From contig JANINR010000056.1 in the NCBI GenBank assembly GCA_024508915.1, positions 1 through 41,659 on the forward strand: a stretch of 41,659 nt of DNA, written 5' to 3'. Below the pieces are notes generated by a model. It did not search any database and had not been told where the DNA came from. It saw only the letters and a list, made by a program, of their open reading frames with translations. Source of the DNA: Lysobacteraceae bacterium. Its GTDB lineage: Bacteria; Pseudomonadota; Gammaproteobacteria; Xanthomonadales; Xanthomonadaceae. A program made the position numbers and the translations under genes. Below are positions 1-8,934 of the stretch, in pieces. Each line of letters starts with the position of its first letter. Within the stretch, counting starts at the first letter, position 1.

Positions 1-2
1 CG

Positions 3-713
3 GCGGGCGCGCCCGTGCCGATCTTCGTCGTCGGGCTGCACGCGCCCGCGATCGCCGGGCTCGGCGCGCTGCTCGCGCGCCACCCGCAGGTGGGCGACCT
101 CGGCGAAACGCGCGCGTTCGTGCAGCAGCTGCGCTGGTGCGCCGACGCGTTCGGCGCGCCGCGCCTGGACCTCGACCTCGCGCAGCGCGCGGAGACGGTG
201 GACTTCGGAACGCTGGGCGAACGCTATCTCGCGCACAGCGCCTGGCGCGCGCCGGGCAAGGCCGCGATGCTCGACCGCAACCGCGCCAACTTCGCCAACG
301 TCGCGTACATCGCCCGCGCGCTGCCGCAGGCGCGCATCCTGCATCTCGCGGCCGCGCCGATGGACACCTGCTTCGCGGCGCTGTCCACGTGGACCGACGC
401 CGGCGCGGCGTGGAGCCACGACCAGGCCGAAACCGCCGCCTATTACCGCGGTTACCGGCGCCTGATGGCGCACTGGCGCAGCCTCTTCCCGGAGCGCGTG
501 CTCGACGTGCGCCAGGACGAACTCCTGTCCGATCCCGCCGCGACGCTCGGCGAGGTGCTGCGCTTCTGCGGGCTGGACGACGGTGCCGCGCCGGAACTGG
601 CGGCCGGCGTGCCGGCGCTGCTGGGCGAAGGCCGCGCGGCGCCGCAGCGCTGGCGGCGCTACGAGGCGCAGCTCGCGCCGCTCAAGGCGGGCCTGGGCGC
701 GCTCGCCTACTGA
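3..713 (+). CDS. Sulfotransferase-like protein, C-terminal part (5' end outside window)
   Basis: The reading frame is open to the left edge, so this is the C-terminal ~236 residues of a longer protein, probably the sulfotransferase domain that follows TPR repeats in the common TPR-sulfotransferase family (inference). The visible part begins PIFVVGL, where family members usually continue PRSGTT, the 5'-phosphosulfate loop for PAPS. Here it reads HAPAIAG. The 3'-phosphate motif, usually RDPLDTC, reads AAAPMDTC, so the arginine is missing too. The rest of the fold, including GERYL, the DRNRANFANV stretch and the closing FCGLD segment, is recognisable. Both cofactor motifs being lost suggests a non-catalytic member. 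The stop overlaps the convergent ChaN-like gene by 7 bases. Confidence 0.7.
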   Translation, partial: AGAPVPIFVVGLHAPAIAGLGALLARHPQVGDLGETRAFVQQLRWCADAFGAPRLDLDLAQRAETVDFGTLGERYLAHSAWRAPGKAAMLDRNRANFANVAYIARALPQARILHLAAAPMDTCFAALSTWTDAGAAWSHDQAETAAYYRGYRRLMAHWRSLFPERVLDVRQDELLSDPAATLGEVLRFCGLDDGAAPELAAGVPALLGEGRAAPQRWRRYEAQLAPLKAGLGALAY

Positions 714-1564
714 CCGGCGCCGCCGTCGGCCGGTGCGGTCATGGCCTTCGCCGGCGCCTTGAACTTCGCGCAGGGGTCGGGACGTTCGTGCGGCGGCACG
801 GTGTCGGCGCTGTCGAAGTGCGCGGCCTCGGCAGGATCCTCGACGAAACCGATCGATTCCGACGCGATGCCGCGCGCGCGCAGCCAAGCGGGCACGGCGA
901 AGTCGCGGCGCACGTGGCCGTTGCCGGCGACCAGCACGACGCCGCCGACCCCGGGCGCCGCCAGCGCGTCGGCGATGACGTCGGCCATCGCGATGTCGCG
1001 CGCGACCTGCGCCGTCGCCATCGGCGCCAGCATCTCCTCCGGCAGCGCGCCGCAATGGCCGGCGCGGACTTCCTCGACCTGCGGCCGGAGGATGTCGGCG
1101 GGAACCGGCTTGCCGTCCGGCGTCTCGTAGCCGTGCTCGACGATCCTGCCCGCGTCCGCGCGCGACAGGTTGGCGGCGAACAGCGGCAGGTGTTCCCGCA
1201 GCGCCAGCTCGATCACGGGCGCGTAGTACTCCCAGGTCCAGCCGGCCTTCGCCGGCGCCGCCATCGCGACGACGCAGGCGGCGTCGCGGCATTCGCGCTG
1301 CGCGCGGTCGAGGTCGGCCTGCCGTTCGCGGTCGAACTGCTCCATCGCGATCGCGGGGCGCCAGCCGGCGGCGACGCGCGCCTGCAGCAGTTCGAAGCGG
1401 GCGCGGTGGCCGTCGGGGTTGTCGTGCACCTCGCCGAGCAGCAGCACCTTCGGTGCGGCCTGGGCGGCCTGCGCGCGGGCGGGGGCCGGCGGCAGCGCCG
1501 CCAGGACGGCGCTGGCGAGCAGCGCGGCGGACAAGGCGGCGGGCAGGGACGTCCGGAGGGCCAT
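707..1564 (-). CDS. ChaN-family (haem-binding uptake, DUF399-type) exported protein
   Basis: 285 residues. An N-terminal signal peptide (hydrophobic stretch about 8-25, ending ARA-QA) is followed by the ChaN-type core: [12 protein letters not shown] near residue 42, AMEQFDRE near 74 and [11 protein letters not shown] towards the end. ChaN-family proteins are periplasmic or outer-membrane-facing and have been linked to haem/iron binding; many are lipoproteins, but no lipobox cysteine is seen here, so this one is probably cleaved by signal peptidase I. It runs convergent to the sulfotransferase-like gene and divergent from icmF, with a 68-base gap. The function in this organism is inferred from family only. 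Confidence 0.8.
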   Translation of the reverse strand: MALRTSLPAALSAALLASAVLAALPPAPARAQAAQAAPKVLLLGEVHDNPDGHRARFELLQARVAAGWRPAIAMEQFDRERQADLDRAQRECRDAACVVAMAAPAKAGWTWEYYAPVIELALREHLPLFAANLSRADAGRIVEHGYETPDGKPVPADILRPQVEEVRAGHCGALPEEMLAPMATAQVARDIAMADVIADALAAPGVGGVVLVAGNGHVRRDFAVPAWLRARGIASESIGFVEDPAEAAHFDSADTVPPHERPDPCAKFKAPAKAMTAPADGGAGQ

Positions 1565-1620
1565 CGCAAGGCTCGGGTGGCGCGCCGTCGCGGCGCCGGG
1601 CCAGCCTAGCAGGCCGGCGC

Positions 1621-1626
1621 TACAAT
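1621..1626 (+). promoter_or_regulatory. -10-like TACAAT placed for a leaderless icmF transcript
   Basis: TACAAT ends exactly six bases before the icmF ATG at 1633. A transcript from this element would start at or next to the start codon. No convincing Shine-Dalgarno precedes the ATG. The same hexamer and spacing recur at 17569. No clear -35 box is visible. Confidence 0.5.
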
Positions 1627-1632
1627 CGGCGG

Positions 1633-4600
1633 ATGACCACGAAATCCAATGCCCAGGCCGCTTCGGCCACCCCCCAGGCCGAATCCGCCACGCCGCTGCG
1701 CTTCGTCACCGCCGCCAGCCTGTTCGACGGCCACGACGCCGCGATCAACATCATGCGCCGCCTGATCCAGGCGCAGGGCGCGGAAGTCGTGCACCTCGGC
1801 CACAACCGCTCGGTCGAGGACGTTGTGCGCGCCGCGCTGCAGGAGGACGCCGACGGCATCGCGCTGTCCTCGTACCAGGGCGGCCACGTCGAATACCTCA
1901 AGTACATGGTGGACATGCTGCGCGAGCGCGGCGCCGGCCACATCAAGGTCTTCGCCGGCGGCGGCGGCACGATCACGCCGGAGGAGATCCGCGAGCTCGA
2001 GGCCTACGGCGTCGAGCGCATCTACCACCCCAACGACGGCATGCACATGGGGCTGGTGGCGATGATCGAAGACGTCGTGCGCCGCGCGGAATCCGCGCGC
2101 CTGCCCGTCGAGACGCCGCACAAGGTTGCGTTCTCCGACGAGATCGAGATCGGCCGCATGCTGTCGGCGATCGAGGAGGGCGCGCTGCCCGAAGCCGAGC
2201 TCGCGCGCCTGCGCAAGGAATGGCAGCTGGCCGGCGGCCGCACGCCGGTGGTCGGCATCACCGGCACGGGCGGCGCGGGCAAGTCCTCCGTCACCGACGA
2301 GTTGCTCAACCGCTTCCTGGCCTCGTTCCCGGACATGCGGATGGCGGTGATTTCCGTGGACCCGACGCGGCGCCGCACCGGCGGCGCGCTGCTGGGCGAC
2401 CGCATCCGCATGAATTCGCTACGGTCGAAGCGCGTATTCATGCGCTCGATGGCCACGCGTCGCCAGCACGCCGCCACGAACGTGGTGCTGCAGGACTGCA
2501 TCGCGTTCCTGAAGTCGCTGGGCTACGACCTGGTGATCGTCGAGACCGCCGGCATCGGCCAGAGCGACTCGGAGATCGTCGACCTGGTCGACTTCCCGAT
2601 GTACGTCATGACGTCGGACTTCGGCGCGCCGAGCCAGCTCGAGAAGATCGACATGCTCGACTTCGCCGAGCTCGTCGTCCTGAACAAGTTCGACAAGCGC
2701 GGGGCCGAGGACGCGCTGCGCGACGTGCGCAAGCAGTGGAAGCGCAACCACGTCAAGTTCCAGGTGAAGGACGAGGACGTGCCGGTCTACCCGACGATCG
2801 CGTCGCAGTTCAACGACCCTGGCATTTCGTGGATGTTCGCGAACCTGTGCCGGCTGCTGCGCGAAAAGCTGGAGCTGCCGGCCGACAAGTGGACCCCGTC
2901 GGTCGACACGTCGCTGAAGGAGCCGCGCGCGACGGTGCTGATCCCCGGCGCGCGCGTCCGCTACCTCGCCGAGATCGCGGAGCAGGGGCGCGCGATCAAC
3001 GCGCGCATCGAGTCGCAGGCCGAAGTCGCCGACCGCGCGCAGTCGTACTGGCAGTCGCTGCAGGACCTCGGCGACGCCGCGCTGCCGCCCGCGCTCGGCC
3101 TGTACGACGCGAGCGCGCTGACCGACGGCGACGCCGACAAGTCGCTGCGCACCCTGCGCCAGCGCTACCAGGACGCCGTCCAGTCGCTCGACTCCGAGGC
3201 CCTGAAGCTGCTGCGCGAGTGGCCGGCGCGGCTGAAGTCGATCACCGAGGACGTCAACGAGTACCAGGTGCGCGACAGGACGATCCGCGTCGAGAACTAC
3301 CGCGAGTCGCTGTCGCACCAGAAGATCCCGAAGATCGCCGCGCCGTCGTACCGGTCGTGGGGCGAGCTGCTGGTGTTCCTGCAGAAGGAGAACCTGCCCG
3401 GCGCGTATCCCTACACCGGCGGCGTGTACCCGTACCGCCGCACCGGCGAGGACCCGATTCGCATGTTCGCGGGCGAGGGCACGCCCGAGCGCACCAACCG
3501 CCGCTTCCACTACCTGAGCGTCGGCCAGCCGGCCGCGCGCCTGTCCACCGCCTTCGACAGCGTCACGCTGTACGGCGAGGACCCGGCGGAGCGCCCGGAC
3601 ATCTACGGCAAGATCGGCAACTCCGGCGTCAACATCGCCACGCTCGACGACATGAAGAAGCTGTACTCCGGCTTCGACCTGTGCGCGCCGACGACCAGCG
3701 TGTCCATGACGATCAACGGTCCGGCGCCGATGATCCTGGCGATGTTCATGAACACCGCGGTCGACCAGCAGGTGGAGAAGTACCTGCGCGCCGACCAGCA
3801 GCGCTGGGACGCGGCGGCGGCGAAGATCGCCAAGCTCTTCGAGGGCCGCAAGCGGCCCGAGTACAGCGGCATGCTGCCCGAAGGCAACGACGGCCTCGGC
3901 CTCGGGCTGCTCGGCGTGACCGGCGACCAACTGGTCGAGCCCGAGGTGTACGCGCGCATCAAGGCCGAGACGCTGAAGACCGTGCGCGGCACCGTGCAGG
4001 CCGACATCCTCAAGGAGGACCAGGCCCAGAACACCTGCATCTTCAGCACCGAGTTCGCGCTGCGGATGATGGGCGACATCCAGCAGTACTTCGTCGACCA
4101 CGGCGTCCGCAACTTCTATTCGGTCTCGATCTCGGGCTACCACATCGCCGAGGCCGGCGCGAACCCGATCTCGCAGCTCGCGTTCACCCTGTCCAATGGT
4201 TTTACCATCGTCGAGTACTACCTCGCGCGCGGCATGAAGGTGGACGACTTCGCGCCCAACCTGTCGTTCTTCTTCAGCAACGGCATGGACCCGGAGTACA
4301 CCGTCATCGGCCGCGTCGCCCGCCGCATCTGGGCGCGCGCCATGCGCGAGCGCTACGGCGCCTCCGCGCGCAGCCAGATGATGAAGTACCACATCCAGAC
4401 GTCCGGCCGTTCGCTGCACGCGCAGGAGATCCAGTTCAACGACATCCGCACCACGCTGCAGGCCCTGTACGCGCTGTTCGACAACTGCAACTCGCTGCAC
4501 ACCAACGCCTACGACGAAGCGATCACCACGCCGACCGAGGAAAGCGTGCGCCGCGCCGTCGCGATCCAGATGATCATCAACAAGGAACTGGGCCTCAACT

Positions 4601-5115
4601 TCATCGAGAACCCCTGGCAGGGCAGCTTCGCGGTGGAGTACCTCACCGACCTGGTCGAGGAGGCCGTGTACAAGGAGTTCGAGGCCATCAGCGAGCGCGG
4701 CGGCGTGCTCGGCGCCATGGACACCATGTACCAGCGCGGCAAGATCCAGGAAGAATCGCTGTACTACGAGCACAAGAAGCACGACGGCTCGCTGCCGCTG
4801 GTGGGCGTCAACACGTTCCTGCCCAAGGACCACGGCGGCGACATCGTCACCGAGATCGAGCTGATCCGCTCGACCCCCGAGGAGAAGGCCCAGCAGATCC
4901 GCAACGTCGAGGCCTTCCGCGCCCGCGGCCAGGACGAAGCCGACGTCGTCGGCGCACACCTGCAGGCCGCGACCAGCCTGTCGGCGCTACAGGCGACCGC
5001 GCGCGACCGCAAGAACGTGTTCGCCGCGTTGATGGAAGCGGTGAAGACGCATTCGCTGGGGCAGATCAGCCATGCGCTGTACGAAGTCGGCGGCGAATAT
5101 CGCCGCAACATGTAA
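1633..5115 (+). CDS. icmF: Fused isobutyryl-CoA mutase IcmF (B12-binding, G-protein chaperone and mutase domains)
   Basis: 1160 residues in the known IcmF order. The adenosylcobalamin-binding domain is about residues 25-160, with D32-G-H34 (DGHDAAIN variant of DxHxxG). A MeaB-like GTPase domain is about 205-410, with a Walker A GTGGAGKS around K217 and NKFD for guanine specificity. The mutase barrel runs from about 560 to the end. IcmF interconverts isobutyryl-CoA and n-butyryl-CoA, with some isovaleryl/pivalyl-CoA activity in studied members; the GTPase domain guards cofactor loading. Q799 in DILKEDQAQ lies where methylmalonyl-CoA mutase has its CoA-site arginine, supporting the Icm rather than Mcm type. 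The ATG is chosen because family homology starts shortly after it and it follows a TACAAT element. A decayed copy of its last ~73 codons lies at 10240-10456. Confidence 0.95.
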   Translation: MTTKSNAQAASATPQAESATPLRFVTAASLFDGHDAAINIMRRLIQAQGAEVVHLGHNRSVEDVVRAALQEDADGIALSSYQGGHVEYLKYMVDMLRERGAGHIKVFAGGGGTITPEEIRELEAYGVERIYHPNDGMHMGLVAMIEDVVRRAESARLPVETPHKVAFSDEIEIGRMLSAIEEGALPEAELARLRKEWQLAGGRTPVVGITGTGGAGKSSVTDELLNRFLASFPDMRMAVISVDPTRRRTGGALLGDRIRMNSLRSKRVFMRSMATRRQHAATNVVLQDCIAFLKSLGYDLVIVETAGIGQSDSEIVDLVDFPMYVMTSDFGAPSQLEKIDMLDFAELVVLNKFDKRGAEDALRDVRKQWKRNHVKFQVKDEDVPVYPTIASQFNDPGISWMFANLCRLLREKLELPADKWTPSVDTSLKEPRATVLIPGARVRYLAEIAEQGRAINARIESQAEVADRAQSYWQSLQDLGDAALPPALGLYDASALTDGDADKSLRTLRQRYQDAVQSLDSEALKLLREWPARLKSITEDVNEYQVRDRTIRVENYRESLSHQKIPKIAAPSYRSWGELLVFLQKENLPGAYPYTGGVYPYRRTGEDPIRMFAGEGTPERTNRRFHYLSVGQPAARLSTAFDSVTLYGEDPAERPDIYGKIGNSGVNIATLDDMKKLYSGFDLCAPTTSVSMTINGPAPMILAMFMNTAVDQQVEKYLRADQQRWDAAAAKIAKLFEGRKRPEYSGMLPEGNDGLGLGLLGVTGDQLVEPEVYARIKAETLKTVRGTVQADILKEDQAQNTCIFSTEFALRMMGDIQQYFVDHGVRNFYSVSISGYHIAEAGANPISQLAFTLSNGFTIVEYYLARGMKVDDFAPNLSFFFSNGMDPEYTVIGRVARRIWARAMRERYGASARSQMMKYHIQTSGRSLHAQEIQFNDIRTTLQALYALFDNCNSLHTNAYDEAITTPTEESVRRAVAIQMIINKELGLNFIENPWQGSFAVEYLTDLVEEAVYKEFEAISERGGVLGAMDTMYQRGKIQEESLYYEHKKHDGSLPLVGVNTFLPKDHGGDIVTEIELIRSTPEEKAQQIRNVEAFRARGQDEADVVGAHLQAATSLSALQATARDRKNVFAALMEAVKTHSLGQISHALYEVGGEYRRNM
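5040..5069 (+). repeat. 30-base direct repeat, copy 1 (inside icmF 3' end)
   Basis: These 30 bases, encoding about [10 protein letters not shown], are identical to 10385-10414. The flanking sequence on both sides of the second copy is also recognisably icmF but diverged. This copy is in the intact gene, 46 bases before its stop codon. Confidence 0.95.
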
Positions 5116-5124
5116 GGGAACCGG

Positions 5125-5721
5125 ATGGAGATTTCACAGAAGCGCGGTGGTGCAAGCACCCGCTATGTCTTCCATGACGATCGCGTGGAATATGCGTTCA
5201 AGGACAGCTCGGTCAGTCGCACTTTCAGCGTGCCGTACACCGACATCAGCCGGGACCGCGAGGGTCTGACGGAGCGCAACGTCTGGTTCCGCAACGTCGG
5301 TTACTTCTGGCTCGGGCTGGGCGTGCTCCTGCTGGTGGTTTCCTGGCGGGAGGGCGAAATCGGCCACGGTGCTCTCTGGGCCGTGCTCGGAGCGGGTTGC
5401 CTGGCCACGTACTACGGCTACCCGACGCGCTATCGCATCATTCCCAGCAACAAGGGCAACCTGCTGATCCTCGACCACGACGAATCAGCCGACAGGATCG
5501 AATCGGAGATCGTGGAGCGCCGCGCCGCGCAGTTCCGTGACGAGTACGACTTCTTTCCCGAGGGCGAGAGCCCGCAGCAACTTCGCAACCGCTTCAACTG
5601 GCTGCACCGCGAAGGCGCGCTCAGCGACGAGGAGTTGCAAGAGCGATTGGCCCGCATCGAAGCGGGCGAACAGGCAACGGATGTGGCGGTTCATATCCCG
5701 GAGAACCGGACGCTCAACTGA
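5125..5721 (+). CDS. Membrane protein with SHOCT-like C-terminus, unknown function
   Basis: 198 residues, not recognised as a named family. The N-terminal ~60 residues look like a small beta-rich (PH-like) domain. Two membrane segments follow, about residues 65-80 (FWLGLGVLLLVVS) and 88-103. The C-terminal stretch FNWLHREGALSDEELQERLARI resembles the SHOCT pattern of a short helix pair seen at the ends of many bacterial membrane proteins. It starts 9 bases after the icmF stop and so may be co-transcribed with it. It is convergent with the Mrr-like nuclease gene, 32 bases away. Base composition is somewhat lower in GC than icmF, so it may be an accessory gene. The SHOCT and PH comparisons are by eye only. 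Confidence 0.7.
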   Translation: MEISQKRGGASTRYVFHDDRVEYAFKDSSVSRTFSVPYTDISRDREGLTERNVWFRNVGYFWLGLGVLLLVVSWREGEIGHGALWAVLGAGCLATYYGYPTRYRIIPSNKGNLLILDHDESADRIESEIVERRAAQFRDEYDFFPEGESPQQLRNRFNWLHREGALSDEELQERLARIEAGEQATDVAVHIPENRTLN

Positions 5722-5753
5722 GATCGGCAACCCGCCGCCGGGTCGGTCGTTCC

Positions 5754-6563
5754 CTACGCCGGCAGCGTACCGCGGCAATGAGGATAGGACCGGCAACCCC
5801 AAAACTGTTCGCCGGTCCGTCTGTTGGCGCGCATCACCATGCTCTCCCCGCATTTCGGACACGGCCTCGGAGCGGCTGACGCTCCACTCGTTTCGCTGGC
5901 CGCTGGCGATACGGGCTGCGGCGCCGCCTGTACGGACCGGATCAGCGCCAGCAAGGACTCTCCCGTCACGAGCTCGATCGGCTTGTCTGCCGCAAATGCC
6001 GCTGCATCAGGGGTAAAGACGCCGGCGCAGACGATCTTCGCGCCAGCGGCCTTGTGATGCGAGACAAGGCCCCACATCTCGCGGACAACCGAGACGCTGA
6101 CCTGTCGCGAGCGCCATTGCTTGCATTGCACGAGTTCTGAACGGCCATCCCTCCGGAGGATTAGGTCGATGCCCCCATCCGCGCCCCCGAGCCCGGTCTC
6201 TTCGACCAGGTAGCCTTGCCGCCGATAGGCCTCGCCAACCAGCATCTCGAACTCGCGCCAGGACATTGCCTTGATGCTGTGGATGTCTGACTGCACCTCG
6301 AGGAGATGTCGGCGTTTGCGGCTGCGAAAGAAGGACGCGGCAGCCGCTATCCAGCACATCGCGAGCGCCATCCAGGCGAGCGGAGCGATGGATTCGCCGA
6401 ATTGGCTGCTCATTGCGCGCAGGATCGGGCCACCCGCACCCGCAAGGTAGTGCCCTATGCCGTAACGGATGCCCAGGTACGCGAGGATGCCGATGGCGAC
6501 ACCCATGGGCCACGGCAGCGAAGCCACCACGTCCATACCGCTTTCCCTGCGTCGTCGTCCCAT
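5754..6563 (-). CDS. Membrane-anchored Mrr-type restriction endonuclease with topoisomerase-like zinc ribbon
   Basis: 269 residues. Two membrane segments lie near the N-terminus (about 20-42 and 60-79), then a basic patch (RSRKRR). An Mrr-type nuclease domain spans about 98-212, showing the PD-(D/E)xK signature as D133 in GGIDLIL and Q146-C-K148 in LVQCKQW. After a low-complexity linker comes a four-cysteine zinc ribbon (C235, C238, C257, C263; PCPKCG ... WGCRSYPHC) of the type found at the end of topoisomerase I. The start has a strong GGAGGGAGGG ribosome-binding site. Relatives are thought to cleave modified or foreign DNA, but many membrane-tethered members are uncharacterised. No methyltransferase is nearby, so it is not a classical restriction-modification pair. 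Confidence 0.85.
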   Translation of the reverse strand: MGRRRRESGMDVVASLPWPMGVAIGILAYLGIRYGIGHYLAGAGGPILRAMSSQFGESIAPLAWMALAMCWIAAAASFFRSRKRRHLLEVQSDIHSIKAMSWREFEMLVGEAYRRQGYLVEETGLGGADGGIDLILRRDGRSELVQCKQWRSRQVSVSVVREMWGLVSHHKAAGAKIVCAGVFTPDAAAFAADKPIELVTGESLLALIRSVQAAPQPVSPAASETSGASAAPRPCPKCGESMVMRANRRTGEQFWGCRSYPHCRGTLPA

Positions 6564-6671
6564 GCGTCCCTCCCTCCGCGCGGAGCCAGCTGGAGTGTAC
6601 GCCGCGGCGCTTCACCGCGCCGGAACGTAGCACTTGGCAACATGGGTCTCCCCGCCTGAGGAGTCCATTCC

Positions 6672-7193
6672 ATGGCCAAGCGCATCGCCATCCTCGCCAC
6701 CGACGGCTTCGAGCAGTCCGAACTGATGGAGCCGCGGCGCCTGCTCAAGGAGGCCGGTTTCCAGGTCGACGTGGTCTCGCCGAAGGAAGGCGAGATCCGC
6801 GGCTGGAAGCACAAGGAGTGGGGCGATACCGTGCCCGTGGACGTGCCGCTGTCGAGCGCGTCGCCGGACGACTACGACGCGCTGGTGCTGCCCGGCGGCC
6901 AGATGAACCCGGACATCCTGCGCACCAAGCCCGAGGCGGTGGACTTCGTCCGCGCCTTCGCCGGCGGCGACAAGCCGCTGGCGGCGATCTGCCACGGGCC
7001 GTGGCTGCTGGTCGAAGCGGGCGCCGCGAAGGGCCGGCAGGTGACCTCGTGGCCGTCGCTGAAGACCGACCTGGGCAACGCCGGCGCGCAATGGCAGGAC
7101 GCGCCCGTCGTCACCGACGGCAACCTGATCACCAGCCGCAAGCCGGACGACATCCCGCAGTTCACCGACGCGGTGATTCGAGCCCTTCAGTAG
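6672..7193 (+). CDS. DJ-1/PfpI-family protein (YhbO-like glutamine amidotransferase fold)
   Basis: 173 residues, the usual size for single-domain PfpI/YhbO proteins. The nucleophile elbow reads AAICHGPW, with the cysteine followed by histidine. The glutamate partner is in DGFEQSEL near residue 14, and LVLPGGQMNPD is the typical loop before the active site. Members are described as general stress proteins with protease, chaperone or deglycase activities, which remain debated. A GAGGAG ribosome-binding site lies about 8 bases before the ATG. It is transcribed divergently from the Mrr-like gene and stands just before the YehS-type gene, which has its own -10-like element. Confidence 0.88.
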   Translation: MAKRIAILATDGFEQSELMEPRRLLKEAGFQVDVVSPKEGEIRGWKHKEWGDTVPVDVPLSSASPDDYDALVLPGGQMNPDILRTKPEAVDFVRAFAGGDKPLAAICHGPWLLVEAGAAKGRQVTSWPSLKTDLGNAGAQWQDAPVVTDGNLITSRKPDDIPQFTDAVIRALQ

Positions 7194-7230
7194 CCGCGCC
7201 CTCCAATAGGAGCGACGGGCCGGGTTCCCT

Positions 7231-7236
7231 TATCCT
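7231..7236 (+). promoter_or_regulatory. -10-like TATCCT six bases before an ATG
   Basis: TATCCT is followed by six bases and then the ATG at 7243, the same geometry as at icmF (1621) and the LLM gene (17569). No Shine-Dalgarno sits in between. It is consistent with a leaderless message, though the hexamer is a weaker match than TACAAT. Confidence 0.35.
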
Positions 7237-7242
7237 GCGCCC

Positions 7243-7740
7243 ATGATCAATAACGACGTCCTCCGCAGCATCCGCTACATGCTCGACCTGAGCGACCAGA
7301 AGGTGGTCGACATCGCGAAGCTGGCGGATCCCGCCTTCGCCCTCGACAAGGCGCAGGTGCATGCCTTCCTGCTGCGGGACGACGAGCCGGGCTACCTGGA
7401 CTGCAGCGATGCGGTGCTGGCGCACTTCCTCGACGGGCTGATCGTGCATCGGCGCGGACGCGACGACAGCCTGCCGCCGCGGCCGGTCGAAAAGCGCATC
7501 AGCAACAACCTTGTGCTGAAGAAGCTGCGGGTGGCCTTCGAGCTGCGGGATGCGGACCTGCATGCGATCTTCGCGGCGGCCGGGTTCCCGGTGTCCAAGC
7601 CGGAGCTGTCGGCCTTGTTCCGCCTGCCGGGGCACAAGAACTTCCGCCGCTGCGGCGACCAGCTGCTGCGCAACTTCCTCAAGGGGCTGACGCTGCGCGT
7701 GCGCGGCGACTCGCCGGGTGGGGCGTCGCTCAGGGCCTGA
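7243..7740 (+). CDS. DUF1456 family protein (YehS-like)
   Basis: 165 residues made of two copies of the DUF1456 repeat: NNDVLRSIRYMLDLSD near residue 3 and NNLVLKKLRVAFELRD near 87. Each is followed by a helix and a [FL]xxFLxGL closing segment (LAHFLDGLI, LRNFLKGLT). The two-repeat arrangement and length match E. coli YehS. The biochemical role of the family is not established. The 3' end overlaps the convergent hydrolase gene by 11 bases, leaving no room for a conventional terminator between them. Confidence 0.88.
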   Translation: MINNDVLRSIRYMLDLSDQKVVDIAKLADPAFALDKAQVHAFLLRDDEPGYLDCSDAVLAHFLDGLIVHRRGRDDSLPPRPVEKRISNNLVLKKLRVAFELRDADLHAIFAAAGFPVSKPELSALFRLPGHKNFRRCGDQLLRNFLKGLTLRVRGDSPGGASLRA

Positions 7741-8842
7741 ACGCCCAGTAGTCCCCGTCGTGGTGGTGCCTGCCCACCAGCATGGCGCGAGCTTCGGGCC
7801 GGACGCCCCTGAACATGTAGAACATGTCCGACAGGATCGACTGTTCGTCGCCGTAATAGGAGTGGCCCAGCAGTCCGGTGTCCACCGCGCTCGCATCGAT
7901 CGTGTCCACGCCGCGCACGACCACGAGGCCGTCGCCGGACTGGCCCGCCCTCGGGTAGCCGCCGTAGAACTGCTGCGCCGCGCGCAGCGCCAGGTCGCCG
8001 GACGAGGCGTACAGCGTGATCGGCGCATGCAGTTCCGCCAGCGCCGGCGCGATCTGGGTCCGGAAGACGGCCGCGTCCACATCTGGCGCGGCCAGCACCA
8101 CCTGCTTCAACCGCGTCCGGATGCGCGGTTCCTGTCGCGCGGCGTTGATGATGGCGCGGGTGACGGCGCGATTGCCCATGCTGTGGGCCACGAGGTAGAC
8201 GTTGTCCGCCTGCGAACGGCGGAAGAAGTCCACCAGGAACCGCTCCATGTTCGCCTGCGACCACTCGATGTTGCGGGCGTCCGCGGCGTAACCCTGGAAC
8301 GATCCGGCCGAAGGCCAGCTGTAGAACACCGGCGCGCCGTCGAACCCGAGGTCGTAGGCCATCTGCGCTGTCCGGCGTGCCGCCTCGGCGAACGTGACGT
8401 TGTACCCGTGCACGAACACCAATGCGTTGCGCCCCGTCGTGTCGCGGATCCGTGCCGAGAGATGCTGGAAGAACACGTCCGACGGCATGACGTCCGCGGA
8501 CAGCAGGACGATGTGGCGGCTCGGATCCTCGCGGGTGATCCACGACAGGAACGGCCGTTCAATTTCTCCCATCCGATGATCGCGCGGGATGCTGACCGTC
8601 GCGACGCCGTAGCGGAGGGTGTCGGGCTGCTTGCCGAACGCCTCGTTGGGTTCGGCGGTGGCGACGTAGTTGCGATCCGTCGCGAAGAAGGTCGTGATGC
8701 GGGTGAACTCCTCGCCGTCCGGTTCCGGCTCCGGGACGGGCGCCGGAGGCGGGGGTGGCGCCGCCCCGACCTCGACGGACGATGCGCATCCGCCCAGGGC
8801 GGCCACGACCAGGAGCGCCAGCGCGCAGCTTCGGATACCCAT
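7730..8842 (-). CDS. Lipoprotein alpha/beta hydrolase (DUF900 type)
   Basis: 370 residues. The start at 8842 gives a clean lipoprotein signal (MGIRSCALALLVVAALGGC, lipobox LGGC) preceded by GAGGCG. A proline-rich spacer follows, then a DUF900-type hydrolase domain beginning RITTFFATDRNY. The nucleophile elbow is VAHSMGNRAV, FVHGYNVTF is the oxyanion-hole strand, and a late GHSYYGDE may carry the catalytic histidine. Such proteins are predicted lipases or esterases held at the envelope; the substrate is unknown. It converges on the DUF1456 gene. A longer upstream reading frame exists but it would hide the lipoprotein signal and overlap the kinase gene, so it was not used. Confidence 0.88.
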   Translation of the reverse strand: MGIRSCALALLVVAALGGCASSVEVGAAPPPPPAPVPEPEPDGEEFTRITTFFATDRNYVATAEPNEAFGKQPDTLRYGVATVSIPRDHRMGEIERPFLSWITREDPSRHIVLLSADVMPSDVFFQHLSARIRDTTGRNALVFVHGYNVTFAEAARRTAQMAYDLGFDGAPVFYSWPSAGSFQGYAADARNIEWSQANMERFLVDFFRRSQADNVYLVAHSMGNRAVTRAIINAARQEPRIRTRLKQVVLAAPDVDAAVFRTQIAPALAELHAPITLYASSGDLALRAAQQFYGGYPRAGQSGDGLVVVRGVDTIDASAVDTGLLGHSYYGDEQSILSDMFYMFRGVRPEARAMLVGRHHHDGDYWAFRP

Positions 8843-8934
8843 ATCGCCTCCCCGCGGGCCGGCTGAGGTTCCGGCCTCACTTCCAGAAACGGGGATCGGG
8901 AGCGGACCGGGCCAAGGCCCGCCCTGCGCGGACT

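Noticed and set aside
137-1609. 490-residue plus-strand frame across the sulfotransferase and ChaN genes
   Set aside because: Low-complexity, overlaps two genes with clear families, no ribosome-binding site.
1419-5177. Very long alternative-frame reading frames across icmF on both strands
   Set aside because: Typical of GC-rich coding DNA; products are arginine/alanine-rich with no domains, while the icmF frame has complete domain homology.
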